Shown: in pieces, positions 22,042 to 36,200 of the stretch | How positions within the stretch are numbered: position 1 is the stretch's first letter | How the letters are laid out: each line of letters starts with the position of its first letter | DNA from: Tanytarsus gracilentus | Lineage: Eukaryota > Arthropoda > Insecta > Diptera > Chironomidae | DNA length: 64,000 nt | Direction of reading: 5' to 3' | Assembly: GCA_038502055.1 (NCBI GenBank) | Contig: JAXRKN010000037.1 | Span: 1,364,001 to 1,428,000 of the forward strand | Notes under the pieces: model-generated | What the model was told of the DNA's origin: nothing | Databases searched by the model: none | Seen by the model: the letters and a program-made list of their open reading frames with translations, nothing else | Program-made: the position numbers and the translations under genes

Positions 22042-25000
22042 ATGGAGATTGAAAAAATAACTAAAATACCTTATGAGATTCAAAGTTTTAGTTCTTTTAG
22101 TTCCAGCTACCTCCCAGAGTAAGAATTTTTACATTTAACGACTTCTTATTGTCTTTGCGCAATTTATAAAAATGTCAGTGACAGGTGATCATTTTTCATC
22201 GATGAATATCTTTGAGGAAAAATTTCTGCCAATTAAAAGTCATTGTCATACTTGTTGACATCAATTTGCAATTCTTTTAATAAATTGCGCAATATTTTAC
22301 TTCATAAAGCCGGTTTATAGTAAAATAATTTTATATGTCCTATTTTTGATTTTTCTTATCACCCCACACTTTCACTCGTGCACATCAGAAATATTCGCGA
22401 TGACTTGCCGTCAAATCAAACAAGGTAATTAGTTATTTTATTAAATAAAATAATTAATTAATATATAAATCAATTAATAAAATATCTAAATTAAATTTCA
22501 CTCAAATCAAATCAAACAAGTCGCTGGTCATCGGATACAAAGTAAGTCATTTTCTATGAAAAGATTTGCTTTAATTAAATGATAAATGCTAATGATTAAT
22601 TTTATTCTTCTTCAAAGCGTTCCGACTCAATACATAACTTTGAGGCTTAAAAAACCGGCAATCGTAAGCATGACATTTTGTTTGAGTTTTTATTGAGGAA
22701 GGTTGAAATGTTTTTTTGAGTGATGACGACCAGACTGTGTAGAAAAAATTATTGTTTTAAGTAAAAAACGTTTAGTTTTTAATTTTTATTAAAAGCCGTT
22801 AAAATTTTAAATTGTAAAACTCTTAAGAAAATTTAACTTTCTTGCATAAATCTAAATATATCATGGCAATTTTAGGAATGGCATTCACAATAAACTTTTT
22901 GAGTATTATTCAATTAGACTAAATTGAGTTTGAATATTTCAACGCGTTAATTGATTTATGAGAAAATTGCCACTTTCTCACAAAACGAACAAAAATAATT
23001 TCTCAGATTAATAATTCTCAAACAATAATTGAATGATAATCGTCTCATCATCACAAACAGTGTTGCTTCATTTTCACTCGAATCATTTCCCTCTCAACTC
23101 GAGCGTCATTAACGAGTCCTCATCATAATTAACGATCTCAATTAAATTTCTCCCATCTCACTGTAGGTTAAGCACATAAAATTCGGAAAGTAAGTGTTGA
23201 ATAAATTTTGTATCCGCGAAGAACTTTGACCATTAATTTATAAGAGGAAGGAAGATGAAATTTAATTACTTACGAAAAACTTTTTGTTCTTATTTTTTTC
23301 TCGCTAATGGCACGCAAGATATGAGAAGAGTCATGTCTGTAATTTGAAGAAATTTAAAATTTATGGAGGACTTCAGGAGTGCAACATGTTCCAAATCTTT
23401 GAGGGGTAATTGAATTGAATTGCTTTTGAGAAGTGAAAATATTTTATGGGAATTTTACCAAAAAAAAAAATATAAAAAAGTTTTCATAACTTGAACGCTT
23501 TTATCGCTCATTTCTTTTATGACTTTTTAAAAGGCTCAAAAATATTACAACCATTATCACTTGTGTCATGTTCTTTCCAGAGGCTTAAAGAACGACAACA
23601 TACCCGAGACGTTTGAATTGAAGCATAAAATGTACACAGTCGAGGAAGGAGAACGCGAAATTCCCATACTTTACGTGAAAGTAGTGCCTCTTTTGTCATA
23701 TGGCCCATCATTCAACTTCAGCATTTGGTACATTGAATTGCAGGGCATCGAGGATGTTTATGATGGCTTATTTTTCTTTAACGATCAACGCGAAAAGCAA
23801 GCAATTCGTTTAATTTTAAAACATTTACGCGATAAGGGATTCATGCAAGCCTTCCGAGAGTTGGAGCTTGAAGCGAAAATTAATTTGGAAGATAATCAAA
23901 TTACTGCGCTCTTTCAGTGTCTGGTCGAGGACGGTAACTTTGAGAAAGCTGAAGCAATTATGGAGCAATTCATTGAGAGTGAGAATTATTAATTAATTTT
24001 AATTCTGAACCTCTTTACAAAAAAAACTTCCTTCACAGACGGCGATACCGAAGAGTATATTTGTGACCAAAAATATAAAGCCAAATTTAGCGAGATAATT
24101 CTCAATCACGAACAAAAGCCTTCGAATCGCACTGATGCGGGTTATGCGTTTGACAATGAGTTACAAATCGTTTATATGTTCGGTGGACGACATGATGAGA
24201 CATCACAAGATCTTAATGACTTTTGGCAGTTTAACTTAAGAACAAATTGTTGGTCAATGATTCATGAGGACACGTCAATCTCACCAAGATGCGGTCAAAA
24301 AATGGTCTTTGATGCGGTCTCGAAGCAAATTTTCATGTTAGGTCATCGCAGTCGAGAATATGATAATTTTAAGGTAGAGAAAACTTTTTAATGGAAATTT
24401 ATTCTTCACATTTTTTCTCTCCACAGAACGACTTTTACTTGTACGATGTGCAAAGAAAATCTTGGCTATTAATTTTTGAAGACGTCAGTCAAATGAATGG
24501 TCCATCATTACTTTATGATCATCAGATGTGCTTAAATCCAAAAGATAGAACACTTTATGTGTTCGGAGGAAAAGTCGTCAGCAAGTAAGCACTTTTCTCT
24601 CCTGCCCTCTCAAGTGTTTGAAATCACTATCACCCATAATTTTGCAATCAACATCGTGCCACCCTTATATTATATTTCCACTTAATGTATTCCAATCAAC
24701 GATAGCATCGAATGATAAATGGCATATCGCTTTCTCTCCCTCACAGATCTGATGATATAAACGATTCATACTCGGGATTTTATACTTACCACATAAATAC
24801 CAATACTTGGAATTTACTCTATTTAGACGTAAATCATCAATTAGCAGCTAATCCTGAAATTCACTCAGTAAAAGCACGAACCATGCACGCGATGGTGCTG
24901 GATGATGTAAGAATTTATGAACATCGGCGATTGAAAATTCGCTAGGGATGAAAACTTTCAACTCAAATATATTGCATTAAAATATTTAAAAAAAGTTTTC

Positions 25001-25900
25001 ATCCCTTTTTTTTAATTGACCAAAAAAGGCATTAATTCATGTCCTACAAATTTTCTTCCTGCTTGTTTAAAACAGAACAAAAAGAAAATTTATGTCTTTG
25101 GTGGACAGCGAATGAAAGACTCATGCAATGATGTCATGCAGTTTGATGTAGAGTCAAACACTTTCGCAAATACAGTACCAACTGCAACAACTGTTGCATC
25201 GTCTAACTCATCGACAGCGTCTTTCGATTATCAAGGAAACATGGAAAAGCCATTTGGATCGTGCCTCGGAGCAATCGATGTGAATAAGGGTGAAATGTAT
25301 GTGCTGAGCACTAACACCGACAACTTATGGACCTATTCGGCAGCAACAAATGAATTTTCCCTCATATATAAGAGCGCTCAACAACAGCATCAAGGACTCA
25401 ATTTAGCCTCGAACTCTTTCTTCATTTATACCAACCAGATGCTTTATGTCTTCAAATCAGACTCGAAAATTCACACAATAACTCTGAACAAGCCATCGCG
25501 CGAAAATGTCCTTAACTACTGTAAATATCTCATTAGAAAGCAAAAATATGAGGAAATTACTCACTCCGACCCCCTGAGCGCGTTGAAATTCCTAAGGAAT
25601 AATCTCTCCGAAGCTATCGACCGGAGTGACCAAAAACAACTCAACGACTTCCATAAACTCACCTCACTTCTCTTCTGTGAAAGCAAAACGACCATAAAAT
25701 CGAAATCACGGGCCGTTGATGACGCTGTTGAAGATGATGGGCAACATGTTGCTACAACGTGTCTACAAGGTGCTCAAGGCACTTCCGTTGCCGGAAAAAT
25801 TAGAAATCAACGGTCAATTCTATTTAATAAGCTCACCAACTTGCTGCCAAAATCAAAACGACAGCCGCATGAAAGTTTGCTGAATTTTATCAACATTTAA
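22042..25900 (+). CDS. MKLN1: Muskelin, CTLH/GID-complex kelch protein
   Basis: Eleven exons: 22042-22118, 22389-22424, 22521-22541, 22618-22663, 23167-23189, 23319-23405, 23581-23978, 24039-24373, 24427-24584, 24747-24906 and 25076-25900 (2166 nt, 721 aa; the vertebrate protein is about 735). The N-terminal discoidin-like domain (1 to about 155) is spread over tiny exons: YEIQSFSSFSSSYLPENI, SRWSSDTNVPTQYITLRL, KYEKSHVCNLKKFKIYGG, PLLSYGPSFNFSIWY. LisH lies near 165-195 (EKQAIRLILKHLRDKGF) and CTLH near 200-230. Kelch repeats run from about 250, with VYMFGG, LYVFGG and IYVFGG signatures. The tail keeps YCKYLIRKQKYEE and DPLSALKFL. Known: muskelin is a substrate-side subunit of the CTLH E3 ligase. 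The last kelch repeat is degenerate. AATAAA is at 25981-25986. Confidence 0.96.
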
Positions 25901-25923
25901 ACATTTTTTTTTTCTAAACGCTC

Positions 25924-25954
25924 TGGGGGACAGCACTGTTGGCACAGTCCCCCA
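25924..25954 (+). other. Perfect 8-bp stem-loop in the muskelin 3' UTR
   Basis: TGGGGGAC (25924-25931) and GTCCCCCA (25947-25954) are exact reverse complements around a 15-nt loop. The GC-rich stem stands out in AT-rich 3' UTR, 24 nt after the stop codon and 27 nt before the AATAAA. Confidence 0.6.
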
Positions 25955-28900
25955 TTCTTATATTTCTTTTTTGGATGTTTAATAAAAAAATTAACATAAA
26001 AATATTCTTCATTTTTTCCGCTTTATTAAACTCAATGACTTCCCACTGAAAGGTGTCACATTGTTTAACGCAGAGCGCAGTGAGATTCAAATACCAAAAG
26101 GCACGACACGTTAAATAAAAAAGTTCATAGATCATTTTCTGTGAGGATAAATTAGGAAAGCACCGCATGTCGTAGGCGCGATATTTCCTCACGACTAAAT
26201 CTCTTCTCCGAGCACGTGCTAAACATAACTGTCGAATAATAATCAATCACTTGGCCATGTTACGAGGGGATTATTCAGACATTCTCATCAATATTGACAA
26301 AAATATTAAAAGACTTTTAACGATGTCCTTTCTTTCTTCCTTTTTTGGGAGCTTAATTTTGTTGTTCTTTCAAACTTTTTTGTTTGCCAAAAATTTCTTT
26401 TCGTTTCCCTCTTAGAAGAATATTTTTTTAAAAAACCGTAAAACACGTGTCAACATGAAAATAAGAAGAGGAAGAACAATATTTGTTAGGAAAAGCAGAA
26501 CATTGCATAATAACATCATCATCATCATATGCAAAACATGTTATATATGTGGAGCATCTATGTGGTCGAATCTGCGATATATGTGGTTTTTGCAAAGAAA
26601 AAAATAAGAAGAAGAAACTTTTATCAACACACTTGAATATGTTTAAAGAAGAAAAATAAAAGGACGAGTGAGAAAATATATGAATCAACAATGCAATAAT
26701 AACTCCAGTTAAAGAAACTTTTTTTATTTACTCTCACTCTCGCTCAACAGCTCTCAATTGAAGAGAAAGAGAGAGAGCGCATAAAAGCTCGCTCGGAAAA
26801 GCACCAAATGAATGTGAAAAACTTTTTTCCCTCTCTCAGTATCAATCGACCTATCTTCGTAATAACAACTCGATGGTCCTTTTCAATTCGCATATAATAT
26901 AAAAATTCAGTGATATTTAAAAATCAATTTAATTCACGAGAAAATCTTTAAAAATAGTTTTACTTTAATTACAAATTAAAAAATAAAATATTGTGATAAT
27001 AGAGTTCAAGTTGTATAAAATTTAGCTTAACTAAAAGTTTCTTTTTCGTTTTCGTGTAAAGTTTTTCGAAAAAAAAGTTCTTTTCCTTCTATATTTTTCA
27101 TGAGCTTCAATTTGCGAATGGAAGAAAAATATTTTTCGCTAACTTAAAGGTTGTCCATGATTGTAATATTTAAATGTAATACCTTCTTTTCCGCATATTA
27201 AACTGAAAGACATTTATTTAAATGGAGTGAAAACTGACTTGGAAAAATATTCCAACTCAAGGATCAATAAAACTGTATACGTAGGATGTACGCACATTAT
27301 AGTGTGGATATGTGAAAAAGAGAGAAAAAAGCGGAGCTTTAAAAAGGCAACTAAGAATATGTTTAAAAAGTGCATGCGAGGCCTTTCAACAGTCGCTTTG
27401 ATATGTAATAAATTTTCGACTATTTTTTTTAAGTGAAAAATTTTAATTAATGATTCAAAGTCATTTAAATTGTGTGACAACATGACAGATTAGAAAAGAG
27501 AGAACATACAATTTCTGTTGCTCATGCAATTTCTAAAAATAAAAATAAATTTATTTCAAGAACAATTTTTCAACTCGGTGCTCGTTTTTCATAATTAAAA
27601 GAAACATTTTGAGGGGTTCACTCAGACAAAGAACTTTGGAATTTGAAGTGAAATAAAATGGTTGGAAAATGAGGAAATCATAAAAATTACAAAAGTTTAA
27701 TAAAAATTGTTTAAATATTCAAAAGATTAAAACTGAATTTTTAATGATTTTTTTCGATCATAATTTTACAAAAAATTCAATTCTAACTTTTAAAATAATT
27801 GATAAGAAATTTTTTCAAAAAAAGCTTTTTAACGACAATTTTCATAAAGGACATTTTAAAGTTCAGGTTATTATCCCAAAAAAATATCATTATTTTTTTA
27901 AACAATCTAAAATTTTATTGAATCAAAATATTTTCAAAGCTCAAAAATTTCCCTCAAAAAAAGTGGGTTACGTAAAAAGTGATAAGAAAATTTATATTCA
28001 TCACTAAACGACTAGTTGCAAGACCTCGATTTTAGTGCAACATTGTGGATAGAGAGAGAGAAAAAGCATGCAGGAGGAAGTTTGAATTTATGTTAACTAA
28101 ATTCACAGCAACATGTTTTAAAATTGAATGAATGGATAATGCGATGTGCCTAATAAAAGAGCGGCTATAATGAAGGCGGTAGTGCAAGAAAAGTGGCGCA
28201 AAAATTTATGGAAATAAACTTTTTTATAAACCGAATAAAAAAAATCCTCCATTTACACAAGTGTGGACGGTGCATGCACTTCATAAAAAGAAGCGAGCTG
28301 AAAAGAGAGAAAAAAATTTGAAAAAGTTTCACCAGTGAAAATTAATTGAAATTAATTGCGAGTGAGCGAGAGTGAAGAGAAAAAGGAAAATCTCGAGAAA
28401 TAATTGTGTGTGTCACGGTGGCTTTTTTGAGGTTCAAATAATATCGATTTAATGCTAAAATTTTTGCTCTCTCTCGAGTCGAGATTTAAAAAAGTATGAG
28501 CACTACACATATAGAATGTGGAAAAAGTAACATAGAAAGTGTAATTTTCTCGTAAAAATTACTATTTAAGCGAAGAAACAAAAAAATATATTTCAACAGC
28601 AAAAATGAAATGAACGCATGCGTCTCACTTACTTTTTCCTCTCTCACTCATTCGCGATACAAACTTTTTCAGTGTTCAATTCTACTGTGTGTTGTGAATG
28701 ATCCTTAAAGCTCGAAAAACAGAATGGAAAAATCGTCATAATATAAAAATAATTCCTTTTCCCTCTCGCAGTTCTCTCGCTTCCTTTTTTTTACTGCGAA
28801 AAGCTCGAACACACATTAATATATGGAACTAATTATTAAAGATATGCTGTAATTTATTAGACAGCCATTGTGTTCTGCATGTGATTTTCCTCCCTTTCGT

Positions 28901-30233
28901 GTATATCATACTGGACATTTCCAACCTCCAAAAAGTGATCAGCATACGAATATTTTTTTTCTGTGTTATTTATTTTATTTTTGTTGTTCACTATCGGTGG
29001 CCAAATGATTGGAATAACACGTTAATTGCAACACATAGAAAACATTGAATAACAAAGTTATGCAAATGCAACGAGTGCATTCCTAGATGCAATGCGACGA
29101 TGTTGAGGAATTTTCAGGAAGTTCAAGACGTCACGTCCTGAATTGAAAGGAAATTTATGCAGGAAAATTTTCAAACACTTCGTGGAACTCAATGAGATCT
29201 TAAAGGGATTAAAGATTCTGAAAAGGGGTGAAAGTTTGTGAATTGTCGTCGGGGATTTAAAGATCAAGTTGGATTAATATCTCAACCTCAACTTTATTGA
29301 TGACATTCGACTTGTTAGAAGATTTTATGACTCGGAGCTTGAAATAATTTTAATTAAAAAATGTTAAAAATTTCATTTATAATTGATTCAATCTTATGTA
29401 ACAATTTGAATATTCATATAAATTTTGAACATTGAAAACTCCCCGAGGGAGGCATTAATTAGTGGTAGACGAGCTTAAGATTCAATTTCGGCAAGCGCAA
29501 TTTTCCCACGCTCATCTCAATTTCCTGATACAAAAAGCCTCAAATTTTTCAATCTCTCGACATCCGCTCGAAGCCTCTTGCCGATTTTATTATTCAATGC
29601 TCTCATGTAATCTAATAAATCCGTGCTGAAACAATGTTCCAATCACTTGTCAACGGGTGGCATTTAATTTCCATTTCCATTTTCTTTATGCCTCATGCTC
29701 TTTTGTGTCTCCTTTCCATTCATGCCAAAAGGCATAACCGATATGTAGATATATAAAAATAAAAGAAAGAAGAGAAGAAAAAAAAATTATGAAGTGACTG
29801 GTGAAGAATTACAATGAATGTGCTTGAAATGAGAGCGAAATGTGAAAAGTTTCTTTTTTAGTGCTCGGCTTGTGTACATATAAATATTCACAACGATATA
29901 AATAAGGAGACGAGAGAAGTGCATATAAAAAAAATGTAAAAGTGTTCATAATGCCTCAGAATGAAAAAAGCTCTCCTCGGTTATCCATGATGATGATGAT
30001 GAACATGTTTTTTATTTATGTGGCGATGTGATGACGATAATGATGAATGATGATGATGTTGTGAAGTAATTTAAATGTGATTCACGTGCTACAAAATTAT
30101 TGTTTTCTCTACAACAATAACAACCGAGGATATTATTCGATTATATGACAGGCAATACAATCAATTAATTGAGAAATCATTCAATTCTCACACATACACA
30201 CAGTATATCCATCCCTCCTTTTGTCGGATAATA
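25955..30233. other. Intergenic stretch between muskelin and NaCP60E
   Basis: About 4.3 kb, AT-rich. It holds the muskelin 3' end (AATAAA at 25981-25986), GA/TC-rich tracts (26735-26795, 28050-28065, 28365-28385), a trinucleotide-rich patch (about 29985-30060) and the presumed NaCP60E 5' UTR on the right. No coding exon is supported; minus-strand frames at 25914-26246 and 29058-29267 show no domain. Confidence 0.5.
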
Positions 30234-33200
30234 ATGAGTCAGGCATCAACTCCCAGTACGGAGGGAAATGGTGAGTATTTTTCTCACTCGTGAAAGTTTA
30301 TTATTTTTCATATTTATATTTTTTTTGGTGCATTCAATTATATATTTTATGACTTTTTCGTCCGCCGAATTTTTTTGCTCTCCTTTTTTTAACAGATGTA
30401 TCCACCCGAGCGTAAATTTCTTCCGGGTTCATTTGTAAAAAACGTAATATTTTTTGTTTGCATATTTCTCGTACGTAACCGATAAACACTTGAAACCGAA
30501 GTGCTTTTCGTGAGAAAATTTCGTTTAGATTTTCTCATGACTTCACTCAGCATTTCTTTCTTTTTGATATTAAAAAATCCTTTTTTGCTGGAGGCCTTCC
30601 AATCGAGAAAATTTCAATCCAATATTCACAGCATATCCAACTGATATTGCTTCTAAAATTCTGTTGACTGCATGAACTTTTAAAATTCACTCAGTATTTT
30701 TTTCCTTCGATTGGGTTAAAGCTGACATCTGCTTCCTCACACTCTTATCTGCAATCAACTACCTCAGGGATGGAACCAGCATAAATTAAATTTTCTCACT
30801 TTTGCGAGACAGGAAACATCGTAAAAATTTCAATTCCCTATTGAGACATTTCCCATCGTGATGGTAAATTTACGCAATTTTCATAAATTTTATTTTCTAA
30901 TCGCGCAATGTTACACCGGTGTTGTGGTTGGGTATAAAAAAAATTAGGCTGGAAAGTTGTGACACCAATTTAAATGCTAATTATATGAATTAGACCTGAA
31001 AAATTAATTTCAGTTTAATGAGTTGATGTAATAAAAAAAATTGAGGGGCTTAAATATAAATTACGTGACATTTATTCTTTCTCTTTTATAGAGGATTATG
31101 AAAAAGTGAGGGTTGGTGGTAAAAATCAGCTCTCTAAAGTCCCCTTAAAATTTATGACTAGATTGACACTGTAGAGATTTCCTTAATAACCCTTTTCCAA
31201 AACACTCATTTATCAAACATGATTCATCATGCATCTTTAACTTACATGACAATGGATATTTTCCTTCCTTTAAGCTTTAGATAAAAAAGCATAAAATTTC
31301 CCAAAAAAAAGTAACATTAAGCTTTGTCATAATTTTTGGTACTACACATAAAAAATGATAAGGACATTGAATAAAAATAAACTTAATAGAGATTTTTTGT
31401 ACATTAGAGAGTCAAGAACACGTAAATCATTATTTAATCTTCTTATTCAATGATCGTTCGAAATTGACTAAAGCACTCATGGCGATTTTGAATTTCTCTC
31501 TTTTAACAATAAAAATTCTTTGCTCTCGTATTAGTTTAATATTCAATAAATTGCCTGACATTATCATGAAAGTTATATCGTTATGGATATCTCTCAAAAA
31601 AAATTAGGGAGTATCAATTATGAGAAATCAATTAGCTAATTTTTGTTTTAATATACTTTTTGACCTGTTTTACCTATTTATACTGCGAGCATAAGTTTTA
31701 TCGAGCATAATACAGTCATATATATGCATATTTTCTCTTCACTACAAATCCCTGCCCACCTTGTTTATTCTCGCTCAGCAGTAAGTAATAACTCTTTTTT
31801 CACCCCGCCTCCCCCGCTCGTTTCCCAAAAACAACAATTCATTCACTCTGCTCAACTTTATACTAACAAAGAATAATACAAAATATATAAGAGTATGAAT
31901 GCAGTAAAATTTACTTTTTTTCTGTGAATAATGATTACACGAGATTTTTCTTGCTTCGCCATTTAGCGAGGTTTATACGTGTTTTAGGGAACTGCGAAAC
32001 GAAACACAACAAATGATTATGAAAATTACAATTAGTTCAATTTGATTAATGCCTGTCGCAATGTGCAAACTTTCTTTTCGTGTATGTCTCATACAATATT
32101 TCTTAACGATACATATTAAATTACGGCATGGATATAATATGAAATATTTATGCATGTGTGTTATGAGAGGTGGCCTAATGGTTTATGGCAATAGTTGAAA
32201 AGGGGATGAGAAGTGTTGAAAATTTTATTCACGTGATTTTTTGAAATCATCACTAAGTCGTGAGAAAATTCTAAAAATAGATTCTATTTTCCAATCACAA
32301 TCGAGTTCTCATCCCTTTGCTGAAAGCTCCGTAAATTATTTACGATGTGAGGCAAACATCATAAGTGAAAGAGAATGGAAATAACTGAAAGTGACTTATT
32401 ATTCATTATCGCCTTGTTATCATGATGGAAACACAAAAAAACTAAAAAGAGATATGTATAAAGTTTTACACACAATTTTAGGGTTTTCGTGAAATGCAAC
32501 CCTTCTGTGTATTCACAGTGGCACAAAACTTTTGAAAAGGATTTGCCCTGAACCCTTTTTTTCAATGAAGAGCAAAAAACAAAAGAAGACACGAGGCAAA
32601 TAGATAAAGTATGATGAATAGTAGTGAGAAGTCTCTGTGTGGGCTGGTAATGGATATATCTGGAAAAACAGATATAGAAACTCAAAAAGGTCAGCAGTTT
32701 TTTTTTCTAAACTCAAATACAAAAAAAATACGTTAAAACACTTTAAAAAGTTTTCCTTTCTTTTTTACTATTCGTGTGTGTTCACATTAGGATTTTTATT
32801 TTTGTGTACAACACATGCTTTATTTGTGGGAGTCTTGAGGATCAGAAAAGTTCGAGAGTAAAAAAAAGTGGAGGAAAAAGCTTTATTTCATTAAATAAAC
32901 CTTTTTTTATTTCATTTCCAAGTCTCTTTTATGAGCTTAAGCATTCTATTCTTAAAAAAAGAAGAAAGAGAACTTTTCGGGTTGCTTAAGTTTAACTTTA
33001 ATTGTCTTTCTCTGCTTAAATGTTTCGACACACGGGAAAGAAAAACTTTTTTTCCACTTTTCATTCAACTTTTTGCCTTTTTTCTCATGGTGACATAATT
33101 CGTTTTGCCTTCTCGCTTCTTTTCTTTTAATGTCTTCGGTAAATAAACTTAAAAGGCAAGCTTTTTTTCAATTATCTTCACTTTTAGTGATTTCTTTTTC

Positions 33201-36200
33201 TTGAAAGGAGAAAAAATTAATGATCTCGGGCACGAAAGAGAAACTGTGTCCCTAAATGCTTTTGACAACTCCAAAAGGGTTTGCATAAAATTTATGAAAA
33301 TAAATAGAAGTTTAAAGGTTAAAGAATTTATATCTTTCAAAAGCTACAAATTGTGATGGATTCTTTGTTCCCGAGAGAAATAAAACGAAAAGCTAAAAAT
33401 GTTTCGCTTTGAGCATATTTTTAATTACATTCATAAACTCAACAAGCACCTCGTTGCCTGTGTGAAACATCAAACCACCTTTAATCGTAAAAATCGAGCG
33501 CAAAATGCAGTAAATGCAAATTTTATTGTTCTCATTTTTTTATCGTAAAATTTGATCATAAGATTTGCTTTAAAATTTCTCCTTTTTCTCGTCATAAAAA
33601 AATTATTCGAAACGATTCCGAGAGAAACGCACACACGTGCTAAACACTCCTCCGGTCTCGAAGCACAGCAAAACGCACAGAAACTGCACAGCGCTGATAT
33701 GAGGCAAGGGAAAAAAGTATCTCTGTTATTCTAAGATTGTATCGCAATCTCTCATTGAGCTTTCCAACTTTTCCCTTATTTAATTCCAGGCACGTATTTC
33801 TCATATATGGCTTCATAATGTCTCCTTTGAGCATTAGGGACTTTTTTGCCACATCGAAATCTTCACTTTCGGTGCCAAAATCCTTCTCACTTTTTCAATT
33901 TTTCATAACGTTCGCTCTCACACTAAATGAGGTGCGTGTGTAGCACGATGTGCTAAAGCGAGAGTGATAAAATTTCTTTAAAAGCCTTAAAGGCAGATAA
34001 AAACACACCATCAGTGCGATGCTGCCGTGCTGATGAGGAACTTTAATTGCAAGCGCATAAATTTGCTTACGTAATCAACTCACTTTTAAATTCGGAGAAA
34101 ATATTTTCACAGTAGTCGGCGGAGAAAGTTTTCGAGCAAGAAATTTAAAAGCTTTTTATAAATTGAAATTGAAAATTAAGATAGATTACTGAGATTCTTC
34201 ATAAAAATATCATCACACCCCTAACGTTAAATCCCCTTTTACCCTCTCACCTTTCAATATCTTTTTTATCACACATCATGATGATGATTATCGTAATCAT
34301 CGGCGGCGGCAGCAGGGTAGAAAAAGTTCTTATTTTTCCATTAGACAACAAAGAAATATAAACGACGTTACTCATAGAGTTTTGGGTGGAGATAATGTTA
34401 ATGTTATGAGTGGTTACCGAAGCGCAATAAGTGATGGTAGTTTAATTGTGTTGAAAGGCACAAAAAAAAGGAGAGCAAACTTTCAATTTGGCACGGTTAC
34501 ACATTAATGTACTCATGAGGATAATCTCAACAGGTGTGCACTGTTTGCGTTCAAATGAAAATTAACGAGTGAAGCAATATTTTTATTTTATTATTTTATT
34601 TGCAGTCAAATCAGACCAACGTGATCGTGTCCCAGTTGTGGAATATACGGAGAAATCGCTGGAAAAACAGGAATCACGGCATGTGCAACTTGTGCGTGAA
34701 TATGGCTTTCATCCACGCTCCAAGGTACAGGTTGTGGATGGGAGTCTTTTGCCGAGAAAATTCGAACCCTTTCCCTCACACATGTACGGTCGTCCTCTGG
34801 AGGAAATCGACCAATTCATCTATGAAGAAGTAAGTACAAAGTAAAGTGTTGACATCATTCTCTCCCCCACATGTGTTCATTTCCTATTCATTCCATTTTA
34901 TTGATCCGTCGCCGTGATATATTTATTCCATTTCTCCTCCTCCTCATGTTTATTACATGATTTAGCTTCAAACATAAGCTTTTCATTCTCTCAGCTTTTA
35001 TATGACTATAGACTTTTCTCATTTCCTTCCTCTTCTTTCTTCGGATATTTCGTCTACGCAATAAACAGTAAAAATAAATTTTATTTCTTGTTTGTCTTTA
35101 TTGTAAATGACACAGTTGGGGTTCGACGATGCTTTCAATAGAAACTCACAAATTAGAAATTTTAGAAGAATGAATCTACAGATTTACTAACTCGCCTCGA
35201 AGGCCAAAGCTTTGATTTTTTCAATCTAAAACTTCTTCGGACCCGAAATATTTTTCCTAAAATAATCTTCACGTGCGGATCTTTATGAATATTTTTTAGA
35301 TACAAATTTTCTTCTTTTCGGTACAGCACGCGGCATTATTTTCTATTGAAGCAAAGTAAATTTTTTTTAGTCTCTTAAGAGGAAAAAAGAGAGAGAAGAC
35401 AAAATGATCAAAAAAGTATAAAAAATTTGTCCCTTGACATTTTTCTCCCTTCTCTCTTACTCCCACACAATCGTATCTTTTCTCTCTCTCTTCTCTATGT
35501 GACGGCCGTGCTCAACAGCTGTTGCGAAGCAACAGTTTTTTAAATAATAATTGTCCTCTTCAATCTTCCCCTCCTTCCTTGCTTTGCTTACTTTCATAGA
35601 AATGCAATAAAATAAAAAAAAAATAATATACGGGAATCTTCTGAGGTGTTGGTTTGGTCGGATTTAAATTCCACTTATTTTTAATTTTTTTGTTAAAATT
35701 AAGTATAAATGTAGGCTAAATAAAATAAGTAAAATTTAATAAATCCTTCTCTTTGTAATAGGTATTGAGGAAGTTTAAATAAAATAAAATGTATTTTGCT
35801 TTATCTTTTTTTGTCTCTTGGAACTTAAAAATCTAAATTTTGGTATTTGTTTATGAAAATAATTAATATTGTTTGAATACTTGAATGAATTTAATATTGA
35901 ATTTAAGATCAAAAATTAGAGAAGTGGAGCGGTTTTAAAAAACATAAAAAAAAAAATTCTTCCTTCTCTAATTTTTGGATCTTAAATTCAATATTAAATT
36001 CATTCAAGTATTGCAAACATATATTTATTATTTTGCGATAAAGCAAATACCAAAATTTAATTTTTAAGTTCTCAAGAGAGCTATAACAAAATGTATGAAA
36101 ATCAATCTTTTTTTTTTTTATTTAACACTTTCCCGTGCGAAATACCTAGTTGTACAAAGAGAAGGGGTGTTTTAAATTTTTTTACTTATTTTATTTTCTT

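Noticed and set aside
29058..29267. 69-aa minus-strand ORF in slightly GC-richer DNA
   Set aside because: No splice neighbours, no recognised motif, no promoter.
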